Shown: piece by piece, positions 1-4,961 of the stretch
How positions within the stretch are numbered: position 1 is the stretch's first letter
Layout of the letters: the number at the start of each line of letters is the position of its first letter
Notes under the pieces: generated by a model
Told to the model about the DNA's origin: nothing
Database searches by the model: none
What the model saw: only the letters and a program-made list of their open reading frames with translations
Program-made: the position numbers and the translations under genes
Origin: Spirochaetales bacterium
GTDB taxonomy: Bacteria > Spirochaetota > Spirochaetia > Sphaerochaetales > Sphaerochaetaceae
DNA: 5,059 nt
Assembly: GCA_022784805.1 (NCBI GenBank)
Contig: JALFYG010000230.1
Span: 1-5,059 of the forward strand
Direction: 5' to 3'

Positions 1-455
1 ATCTCCAGAAGCTGCTTCTCACTGGTTTTCAGGTTACTTACCATTTCACTGGGGTTCATATCCACCCCCAGACTCTCAAAGAGTTCTCTTGTCTTTTTTA
101 TTTGTTCCTTCTCATTGATCAGACCGAACTTATTCTTTATTTCCTTTCTAAGGAAAATATTGTCTGCAACGGAAAGGTCGTTGATCACATTCAATTCCTG
201 ATGGACAAAAGCGATTCCTGCTTTCTCCATCTCTTTGATGGTAGGAGATGTATACTCCTTTCCCATAAATACTATTTTGCCACTATCTGCAGGTAATACT
301 CCTGTAAGGATATTCATTAAGGTGGACTTGCCTGCACCGTTTTCTCCAAGAAGGGCGTGAACCTCCCCCTCTTCCATCTCGAAATGGACGTCACTGAGGG
401 CTTGGGAACCTCCGAAAGACTTGGAAATATGCTTCATCTCGAGAATTTTTGCCAT
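1..455 (-). CDS. Sugar ABC transporter ATP-binding protein, RbsA/MglA type (N-terminal part, cut by window edge)
   Basis: Reading the complement from the ATG at 455 gives an open frame of 151 codons that leaves the window without a stop. It begins MAKILEMKHISKSFGG. It is the first nucleotide-binding domain of an importer ATPase that hydrolyses ATP at the inner face of the membrane to drive sugar uptake. Visible motifs are the Walker A loop GENGAGKST at residues 37-45 (Lys43) and the Q-loop FVHQELN with Gln86, a form typical of the tandem-domain RbsA/MglA/XylG family. The last visible residues, LKTSEKQLLE (142-151), match the signature-loop position but are degenerate compared with LSGGQ; E. 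coli MglA also has a relaxed first signature. Family members are about 500 residues, so roughly 70% should lie beyond position 1. The start is supported by GGGAG (complement of 462-466) six bases upstream. It follows the binding-protein gene after 70 bp containing a hairpin. The transported sugar cannot be told from this domain. Confidence 0.95.
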   Translation of the reverse strand, partial: MAKILEMKHISKSFGGSQALSDVHFEMEEGEVHALLGENGAGKSTLMNILTGVLPADSGKIVFMGKEYTSPTIKEMEKAGIAFVHQELNVINDLSVADNIFLRKEIKNKFGLINEKEQIKKTRELFESLGVDMNPSEMVSNLKTSEKQLLE

Positions 456-477
456 TATATACTCCCGTTTTAAAATA

Positions 478-505
478 GACGGATGTACCTCACGGTACAC
501 CCGTC
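478..505 (-). terminator. Intercistronic hairpin between binding-protein and ATPase genes (attenuator or 3'-end stabiliser)
   Basis: On the minus strand GACGGGTGTACC pairs with GGTACATCCGTC around a GTGA loop. All 12 positions pair in RNA, one as G-U, and the loop fits the GNRA rule. The hairpin is followed by TATTTT, a short T-rich tail, then the ATPase ribosome binding site. It begins 20 bp after the stop codon of the binding-protein gene. Hairpins in this position in sugar ABC operons commonly allow partial termination or protect the upstream message, so that more binding protein than ATPase is made. The tail is weak for a full terminator, so a leaky terminator or processing/stabilising element is the likeliest reading. 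Confidence 0.7.
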
Positions 506-525
506 ATCATTCATCCAATTATGAC

Positions 526-1623
526 TTAATGTCCAAGGAATCCTTCGTACTGGTTGACGTTCTGGCGGTTTACGATCCAGACAGGTTCTGTGTCGACGTC
601 GCCATTCTTGTATGTCCAGTTGCCACCGAGGTAATCGACCATCTTGTCGATGACGCTCTTCATCATTGATGGGCTGAAGTATACACTCATCATGTCGTCG
701 AAGTACTGATCAGCAACCTTAGCCTGCTCAGACTTTCCGCTCATGACATCATAGAGTTCCTGCATACCACCGATAGCTGAGATGTAGACGTTGAGAGTTT
801 CGAGCTTAGCCTTTGTTGCAGCAGAAAGAGAAGAACCTTCAATAAGGTTGAGCATACCGAATGTCATCTCATCATCCATTGAGTAGATGTAGAGGTTTGT
901 GTCAGCCTTAGCTACGATTTCATCAAGCTTCTGCTCGAGGTAGTCGTAAGCACCGTCTGCAGACCAGTTACAAACAACTGAGTATGTGTTGAATACTGGG
1001 TCAAGCTGAGCATCTGTCCAAACTTCTGTTGTGTGATAGCTCTTTCCTGTAGCCTTGTCTGAATAGTCGATGTTGCCCTTGAGGAAGTCTCTGAAGCCTT
1101 CTTCTCTATACTTACAAACTGTTCCGTTGTCACCATAGAGTGTAACGACTGTGTCGCCTGGCTTCATTCCATTCTGCTGGAGCCAATAAGCGATACCTGC
1201 ACCACACTGCCAGTTGTTTCCGGAGTAGTTAAGGATTGCATAGTCCATTGTAGACTCGATGAATCTGTCGAAAGAGATGAAAGGAATCTTTTCAGCATAG
1301 AGAGCTTCCTGTCCAGCAGCAGCTGAATCTTCGAGAGCCATCATGACAACACCAGAAGCATCGCCGTTAGCGATGATAGTGTTACACTGGTCAACCTGCT
1401 CTTCACCAGATGAAGCAGCCATGTAAACAGCCTTGATTTCGCCCTGAGCTGTGATTTCATCACACTTTGCCTGAGCATAAGAACCAGCCTGAGCTGTCCA
1501 ACCGTGGTCAGGTGTAGGTCCGAGAACGTAGATTGTCTTTTTTGCACTTGTTTCTGCTGCACCCTGAGCGAATACAGAGAATACTGTTACGAGAACGAGC
1601 ATGAAAACAACGATCTTTTTCAT
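526..1623 (-). CDS. Periplasmic sugar-binding protein of an ABC importer (RbsB-like, COG1879 type)
   Basis: This 365-residue exported protein would bind a sugar outside the inner membrane and deliver it to the permease. Residues 1-19 form a Sec signal peptide: Lys2-Lys3, a hydrophobic stretch VVFMLVLVTVFSV, and a VFA cleavage site before Gln20. There is no lipobox cysteine, so it should be a soluble periplasmic protein. The mature part begins with a beta strand TIYVLGPTPDHGWTAQAG (30-47), like the start of type I periplasmic binding folds, and has ISFDR at 116-120, YGDNGT at 163-168 and SMDDEMTFGML at 248-258, all in the usual order for the RbsB/MglB superfamily. Length is slightly above the roughly 300 residues of RbsB. 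AGGAG (complement of 1631-1635) sits seven bases before the ATG. Many aromatic residues (Trp42, Trp138, Trp147, Trp202, Trp220) fit a carbohydrate ligand, but its identity is unknown. The gene lies between the dehydrogenase and the ATPase, in line with one operon. Confidence 0.93.
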   Translation of the reverse strand: MKKIVVFMLVLVTVFSVFAQGAAETSAKKTIYVLGPTPDHGWTAQAGSYAQAKCDEITAQGEIKAVYMAASSGEEQVDQCNTIIANGDASGVVMMALEDSAAAGQEALYAEKIPFISFDRFIESTMDYAILNYSGNNWQCGAGIAYWLQQNGMKPGDTVVTLYGDNGTVCKYREEGFRDFLKGNIDYSDKATGKSYHTTEVWTDAQLDPVFNTYSVVCNWSADGAYDYLEQKLDEIVAKADTNLYIYSMDDEMTFGMLNLIEGSSLSAATKAKLETLNVYISAIGGMQELYDVMSGKSEQAKVADQYFDDMMSVYFSPSMMKSVIDKMVDYLGGNWTYKNGDVDTEPVWIVNRQNVNQYEGFLGH

Positions 1624-1645
1624 ATACTATCTCCTTTTATTTTTG

Positions 1646-1661
1646 TTGCCCCCCTGGGCAA
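1646..1661 (-). other. Small GC-rich hairpin between dehydrogenase stop and binding-protein start
   Basis: The minus strand reads TTGCCC AGGG GGGCAA, a perfect 6-bp stem with a four-base loop, in the 46-bp gap between the two genes. It is followed by CAAAAATAAAA and then the AGGAG ribosome binding site, so it has no T-tract and is not a convincing terminator. It could block 3' exonuclease decay or mark a processing site that lets the binding-protein message accumulate. Its role is inferred only from position. Confidence 0.4.
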
Positions 1662-1669
1662 ATAGTTCC

Positions 1670-2704
1670 TTATAGTTTTTCAGCCATACCTGTCTTGCTT
1701 GATGTCTGGCAAGCAAATACAGCCTTCATAGATTTGACGATGTCTGTTGCATCGAGAATGCTTGGCCTGTCTTCCAGAATAGAAGAGACAAACTCGTCGA
1801 TTACACCACTGGATGCCTGCTGGGCATCGCTGTTTGTCTGCATCCTGTCAAGAGCAAGCTTCTCTTCTGTTCCATCGTCATGAACGATGATCAGTGAGTA
1901 CTCCGGGTCTGAATAAAGCTTCAACACACCTTTCTCTAAGAAAATATTTGTTGTGTTATATTCAGTGCCATAGCAAGTCCAGCTTGTAGTGACGGTACCG
2001 AAAGCACCATTCTTGAATCTCAAGATTTCAACGGAGTTATCATCGACTTCAATAGGTGTTCCATCTTCAAATGTCTTATCGAGGACACACATTCTTGAGT
2101 AGACGTCTTCGATCTCATCCCCTACCAGGTATCTGATAAGATCGATCTTGTGTATTCCCAAGTCAGCCATTGAACCAAAGGCTGCTGAAGACTTTTTGAA
2201 GAACCAAGTATTCTTACTCTTCTCTACACTCCATGATTCAGGACCACCATGGCAGAACATTGTTGAGAAAGTAAGGACCTTTCCCATTTCTCCACTGGCG
2301 ATTATTTCCTTTGCTCTTCTATGAGCAGGAGTCAATCTCTGATTGTGGCCGATCATCAAGCGCTTTCCAGCCTTTTCAGCTTCATCGATCATTGCCAAGC
2401 AGTCTTCAAGTGTGATGGCCATTGGCTTTTCACAGAGGACATGCTTTCCACTTCTGAGAGCCTTGATAGTTGTCTCAGCATGATAAGCGTTGGCGACACA
2501 TACTGAAACAGCATCTACACTCTCGTCACCGAGAAGCTCTTCTACTGACTTGTAGACTTTTCCACCATATTCCTTGGCAAGTGATTCAGCTCTTTCAGGA
2601 ACGAAATCGAAGAAACCTGCGATTTCACAGTTCTTGTTAAGACTATATTCATGTGCGTGGCGCTGACGTGTAATACTTCCGCATCCAATTAAAGCTACTC
2701 TCAT
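1670..2704 (-). CDS. Gfo/Idh/MocA family NAD(P)-dependent sugar dehydrogenase
   Basis: A 344-residue cytosolic oxidoreductase of normal family length. The N-terminal Rossmann fold shows VALIGCGSI at residues 3-11 with the glycine-rich dinucleotide loop, and an acidic residue at the end of the second strand (Asp33 in GFFDFVPERA), which usually favours NAD over NADP. The family hallmark CEKPMA (91-96) supplies catalytic Lys93, and GSMADLGIHKIDL (177-189) supplies the Asp181/His185 pair of the second catalytic motif, so all three expected residues are present. Such enzymes oxidise a secondary hydroxyl of inositols, sugars, sugar phosphates or glycosides to a ketone. It starts 12 bp after the epimerase stop, with GGGAG (complement of 2712-2716) seven bases before the ATG and touching that stop codon, so the two are probably co-expressed. 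The tight pairing suggests the epimerase acts on its keto product or supplies its substrate. E. coli YcjS and IolG are comparable family members, but the substrate is not determined. Confidence 0.93.
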   Translation of the reverse strand: MRVALIGCGSITRQRHAHEYSLNKNCEIAGFFDFVPERAESLAKEYGGKVYKSVEELLGDESVDAVSVCVANAYHAETTIKALRSGKHVLCEKPMAITLEDCLAMIDEAEKAGKRLMIGHNQRLTPAHRRAKEIIASGEMGKVLTFSTMFCHGGPESWSVEKSKNTWFFKKSSAAFGSMADLGIHKIDLIRYLVGDEIEDVYSRMCVLDKTFEDGTPIEVDDNSVEILRFKNGAFGTVTTSWTCYGTEYNTTNIFLEKGVLKLYSDPEYSLIIVHDDGTEEKLALDRMQTNSDAQQASSGVIDEFVSSILEDRPSILDATDIVKSMKAVFACQTSSKTGMAEKL

Positions 2705-2716
2705 CTTCCCTCTCCC

Positions 2717-3637
2717 TTAGATTACGAAGTTTTCCATGTATTTCTTGGAAATTCTCAAAGAATCAAGAATTCTTTCCTTTGATCCCTCGAAAGCCTTGTC
2801 TTCGATTTCGATCACTGCATATCCTTCGTAACCGATGTCTGTAAGAGCACATGTGAACTCATCCCATTTTACATCGCCATAGGAAGGAAGCTTAGGAGAC
2901 ATGTAATCCAATGGATAAGCCATTGTGCCACACTGGGCAAGCTTCTCAGGATAGAGCTTTATATCCTTGAAGTGGATATGGAACATCTTGTCTTTGAAGT
3001 CATATACAGCCTTTGTATAATCAAGCATCTGCCATACAAAGTGTGATGGGTCGAAGTTAATTCCCAGGTTATCGCTGTTGAGGATATCGAAGACCTTTTT
3101 CCAGTTGGAAGGAGATGTGAAGATATTCTGTCCACCTGGCCACTGATCCTTTCCAAAGAGCATAGGACAGTTTTCAATGGCAACCTTTACACCAAGCTCT
3201 TCAGCTCTCTTAATGATAGGAGTCCAGACTTCCTTTACAAGAACCAGATTCTCTTCAAGGTTCTTATTCTGATCGCGACCAATAAATGTAGTGACCATGT
3301 TTACATTGAGCTTCTTACTTGCTTCCAAAAGTGCCATCAAGTGATCAACGGCAACCTTTCTCTTTGCCTCGTCTGGATCAAGAGGATTTGGATAATATCC
3401 GAGGGAAGAAATCTCAACACCACGCTTTTCAGCATAAGCCAAGATATGGTCTCTATACTCATCATCAGCAATTACTCTCTCTGCATCGATGTGAGAAACA
3501 CCTGCATATCTTCTTTCTGCTTTTCCCTGTGGCCAGCATGCAACTTCCACGCACTTAAAGCCCATATCATGGGCTGTATCCATCATTTCTTCGTATGTCC
3601 AACCATCAAGTATTGCACTCAAAAAGCCTAATTTCAT
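2717..3637 (-). CDS. Sugar isomerase/epimerase, xylose-isomerase-like TIM barrel (COG1082 type)
   Basis: A 306-residue cytosolic TIM-barrel enzyme, first gene of the minus-strand operon. The N-terminal strand MKLGFLSAIL, the EVACWPQGKAERRYAGVSHID block (31-51) and the acidic/His motifs are typical of the AP-endonuclease-2/IolE/tagatose-epimerase superfamily. Likely divalent-metal ligands are Glu155 (VAIENCPM), Asp196 with His199 nearby (NFDPSHFVWQ), His222 (HIHFKD) and Glu277 or Glu279 (VIEIEDKAFEG). This family moves protons next to a ketone to isomerise or epimerise sugars. The EDKAFEGS end and the WPGGQN loop (166-171) are shared, as I recall, with proteins usually found next to Gfo/Idh dehydrogenases, including E. 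coli YcjR, a keto-sugar 4-epimerase. AGGAG (complement of 3645-3649) lies seven bases before the ATG. Alternatives are an inosose dehydratase-like or C-glycoside-cleaving enzyme; the fold call is firm, the reaction is not. Confidence 0.88.
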   Translation of the reverse strand: MKLGFLSAILDGWTYEEMMDTAHDMGFKCVEVACWPQGKAERRYAGVSHIDAERVIADDEYRDHILAYAEKRGVEISSLGYYPNPLDPDEAKRKVAVDHLMALLEASKKLNVNMVTTFIGRDQNKNLEENLVLVKEVWTPIIKRAEELGVKVAIENCPMLFGKDQWPGGQNIFTSPSNWKKVFDILNSDNLGINFDPSHFVWQMLDYTKAVYDFKDKMFHIHFKDIKLYPEKLAQCGTMAYPLDYMSPKLPSYGDVKWDEFTCALTDIGYEGYAVIEIEDKAFEGSKERILDSLRISKKYMENFVI

Positions 3638-3655
3638 TGTAAATCTCCTAGCATT

Positions 3656-3679
3656 TATGAAATAACTATGAAATAACTA
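3656..3679 (+). repeat. Tandem 11-bp direct repeat in the operon leader
   Basis: TATGAAATAAC occurs twice back to back (3656-3666 and 3667-3677), with the next two bases TA continuing the pattern. The period of 11 bp is close to one helical turn, so two proteins bound here would face the same side of the DNA. It lies between the predicted operon transcription start and the ribosome binding site of the epimerase gene, and each unit contains one GAAATAA heptamer. It could be an operator downstream of the promoter or a simple slippage duplication. Confidence 0.6.
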
Positions 3680-3695
3680 AACAGATTCCTTTCAG

Positions 3696-3703
3696 TATGC
3701 ATA
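3696..3703. promoter_or_regulatory. Palindrome at the predicted operon start (possible operator)
   Basis: TATGCATA is a perfect 8-bp palindrome, and the flanks extend it to CAgTATGCATAtTG (3693-3706) with one mismatched pair. It overlaps the downstream base of the candidate -10 and the predicted start site, where a repressor would block polymerase. It lacks the central CG step seen in most LacI-family operators. Chance occurrence is possible in this base composition. Confidence 0.3.
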
Positions 3704-3731
3704 TTGTAAATGGTATTTTAAAAACGGGCAA
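3703..3731 (-). promoter_or_regulatory. Candidate sigma-70 promoter for the epimerase-dehydrogenase-ABC operon
   Basis: On the minus strand TTGCCC (complement of 3726-3731, four of six consensus bases) is followed by a 17-bp spacer and TACAAT (complement of 3703-3708, five of six). Transcription would begin near 3695, giving a leader of about 60 bases before the epimerase ATG that includes the tandem repeat. Another minus-strand possibility further upstream is TTGATA (complement of 3780-3785) with TATACT (3759-3764) at a short 15-bp spacer. In AT-rich DNA such matches arise by chance, so this is a prediction. Confidence 0.45.
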
Positions 3732-3821
3732 GAAAAAGATATCTATTAATTATTTCTTAGTATAATAAGAAAATAACTATATCAAAAACTAGAGGTATAT
3801 ATTAATTCTAATATCTTTCAC

Positions 3822-3854
3822 TATTTCTGAAACAATATTGTTATTTCAGAAATA
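3822..3854. promoter_or_regulatory. 33-bp inverted repeat upstream of the regulator (candidate operator pair)
   Basis: TATTTCTGAAA (3822-3832) and TTTCAGAAATA (3844-3854) are perfect 11-bp inverted arms around an 11-bp centre. Each arm region holds its own odd-length dyad TTTCnGAAA; their centres, 3828 and 3848, are 20 bp apart, nearly two helical turns. The right dyad is longer, TATTTCAGAAATA (3842-3854). A separate 12-bp palindrome AACAATATTGTT (3831-3842) fills the middle. The position just upstream of the regulator gene suggests an operator for autoregulation or shared control of both directions. Binding is inferred, not shown. Confidence 0.55.
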
Positions 3855-3866
3855 TTGTATTATTTC
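3838..3866 (+). promoter_or_regulatory. Weak candidate promoter for the regulator gene
   Basis: TTGTTA (3838-3843) and TATTTC (3861-3866) are separated by 17 bp but the -10 matches only three consensus bases. A better -10, TATTAT (3858-3863), has no good -35 at the right distance. Either way the promoter would overlap the 33-bp inverted repeat, which fits autorepression. The exact promoter is not resolved by eye. Confidence 0.3.
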
Positions 3867-3887
3867 ATTTTAAGTGTTAACATGCTT

Positions 3888-3893
3888 TTGGAG
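3888..3893 (+). promoter_or_regulatory. Ribosome binding site that fixes the regulator start at 3901
   Basis: TTGGAG, with GGAG at 3890-3893, lies seven bases before the ATG at 3901. The longer in-frame GTG start at 3874 would place this site inside the gene, has no Shine-Dalgarno sequence of its own, and would add nine residues (LTCFWSAN-like) not expected before a LacI-type DNA-binding domain. Confidence 0.8.
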
Positions 3894-3900
3894 TGCAAAT

Positions 3901-4920
3901 ATGAAAAGAGCAAATCTTCCTGTAACGAAAATAGCAGAGAAGGCAAATGTTTCACCTGCAACTGTATCGAGAGTTTTGAACCATCCGGAACTAGTCAATA
4001 AAGAGACAAGAGAGCTTATCGAAAAGGCTATCATAGACTCTGGTTATGACCTGGAAAGAGTAATGATGAAGAAGATAGAACAGAACAAAAGGATTCTTAT
4101 GGCTGTCCTTCCTTCCATCGACAACCCTTTCTACAATAATGTAATGAAAGGCTTCAAAACCTCTGCAAACTCCCATGAATATGAAGTTGTAATTTATCTT
4201 GGAAATATAAACAGAAATAATGTAGACCGCTTCCTTGAAAGTGCAAAAATGTCAAACGCAAGGGGTATCATCTGCTTAAACAGAAAAATGGAAAAGGATG
4301 TTGCCGATGCCATAGACTCGACTGTACCTCTTATCCAATGCTGCGAATACAACAAGGAATCGACTGCAGAATACGTCAGCATCAATGATTTTGCCTCTGC
4401 AAAGAATGCCACGGAGTATATGCTGAACTTAAACTATAGAAAGATTGCCTTTATCAACGGTCCTCTCTCTTATAACTATGCTCAGGAAAGACTCAGAGGA
4501 TTTGAAGCCGCCATGGAAGAAAAAGGTATATTTGTTCCTAAAAACTGGAAGATTTCCGTTCCAGAGGTATCTTATAGTCTTGGATACTCCGCTGCTTCCC
4601 AGATTCTTGGAGCAAACGAAAAGCCAGAGGCAATATTCTGCGCTGCAGATGTATTTGCCATCTCTGTAATAAAAGCAGCCCATAGATATGGCCTAAGAGT
4701 CCCTGAAGACGTAGGCGTAGTTGGCTTTGATAACGTTGAAATGGCTTCTATTACTAATCCTGGCATCACAACGGTCAATCAACCTGCATATCAGATTGGA
4801 TTTACTGCAGGAGAAACAATCTACGAAAAGATCTCAAATCCTTTGTCAAAACCAAGATCAATACTCCTGGACACAGAGTTAATCGCAAGAGAATCCATTA
4901 TCTCACGTACCCCTAAATAA
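3901..4920 (+). CDS. LacI-family transcriptional regulator
   Basis: A 339-residue DNA-binding regulator of standard LacI/GalR length, divergent from the sugar operon it most likely controls. The N-terminal helix-turn-helix is VTKIAEKANVSPATVSRVLNHPE (8-30), with the family's SxATVSRVLN recognition helix. The ligand-binding domain starts near residue 63 (KRILMAVLPSIDNPFYNNVMKGF) and shows YRKIAFINGP (179-188), AQERLRGF (194-201, with the sugar-contacting arginine position), PEAIFCAADVFAISVIKAA (242-260), and VPEDVGVVGFDNVEMA (267-282), all in standard order. It therefore probably binds a sugar or its catabolite and leaves the operator when induced. The hinge between domains is unusual: where most relatives have YxPNxxAxxL, this protein has YDLERVMMKK (49-58), lacking the usual Asn and the operator-inserting Leu. 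The gene converges with the 5S rRNA, and its stop codon lies in the 5S terminator's T-tract. Its own terminator is not evident. Confidence 0.94.
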   Translation: MKRANLPVTKIAEKANVSPATVSRVLNHPELVNKETRELIEKAIIDSGYDLERVMMKKIEQNKRILMAVLPSIDNPFYNNVMKGFKTSANSHEYEVVIYLGNINRNNVDRFLESAKMSNARGIICLNRKMEKDVADAIDSTVPLIQCCEYNKESTAEYVSINDFASAKNATEYMLNLNYRKIAFINGPLSYNYAQERLRGFEAAMEEKGIFVPKNWKISVPEVSYSLGYSAASQILGANEKPEAIFCAADVFAISVIKAAHRYGLRVPEDVGVVGFDNVEMASITNPGITTVNQPAYQIGFTAGETIYEKISNPLSKPRSILLDTELIARESIISRTPK

Positions 4921-4943
4921 AAAAATCCACTCATAGAGTGGAT
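4919..4943 (-). terminator. Intrinsic terminator downstream of the 5S rRNA
   Basis: On the minus strand ATCCACTC and GAGTGGAT form a perfect 8-bp stem with a three-base loop (4925-4943), followed by six T bases (complement of 4919-4924) and then ATTTA. This is a classic Rho-independent terminator in the direction of the rRNA. On the plus strand the same stem is followed by GGAAAGTC, without a T-tract, so it would be a poor terminator for the regulator. The T-tract overlaps the last two bases of the regulator stop codon. A further run of seven T bases (4955-4961) directly follows the 5S 3' end. Confidence 0.85.
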
Positions 4944-4961
4944 GGAAAGTCAATAAAAAAA

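Larger units (their letters stand above)
3638..3900. promoter_or_regulatory. Divergent control region between the operon and its LacI-type regulator
   Basis: This 263-bp stretch carries no gene and is far more AT-rich than the coding DNA on either side. It must hold the promoters for both directions. It contains candidate promoters for each strand, a 33-bp inverted repeat, an 11-bp tandem repeat, and five exact copies of GAAATAA or its complement at 3659-3665, 3670-3676, 3750-3756, 3841-3847 and 3860-3866, plus a near copy (GAAAATAA) at 3769-3776. Divergent placement with a regulator is the usual arrangement for local LacI-family control of both units. The role of individual repeats is inferred. 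Confidence 0.8.

Noticed and set aside
142..151. Degenerate ABC signature loop (LKTSEKQ, protein residues 142-148) taken as a sign of an inactive ATPase
   Set aside because: The residues lie at the window edge, and relaxed first-domain signatures occur in functional RbsA/MglA-type tandem ATPases, so no loss of function can be argued.
421..669. Plus-strand open frame of 82 codons
   Set aside because: It lies antisense to the end of the binding-protein gene and the ATPase start, crosses the hairpin, has no ribosome binding site and no recognisable protein features.
3319..3631. Two overlapping plus-strand open frames inside the epimerase gene
   Set aside because: Both are antisense shadows of a gene with clear family motifs; neither has a Shine-Dalgarno site or plausible protein composition.
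3737..3744. AGATATCT palindrome
   Set aside because: A perfect 8-bp AT-rich palindrome is expected by chance in this region and it is not repeated elsewhere in the window.
3638..3873. Possible CRISPR array or small RNA in the repeat-rich gap
   Set aside because: The repeats are short (7-11 bp) and irregularly spaced with no spacer structure, and no stable RNA fold with a terminator is present.
3874..3900. GTG start extending the regulator by nine residues
   Set aside because: No ribosome binding site precedes it, while GGAG lies seven bases before the ATG at 3901; the LacI-family domain begins naturally at the shorter start.
4925..4943. Hairpin as the regulator's own intrinsic terminator
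   Set aside because: On the plus strand no T-run follows the stem; the T-run is on the minus strand, so it is assigned to the 5S rRNA.
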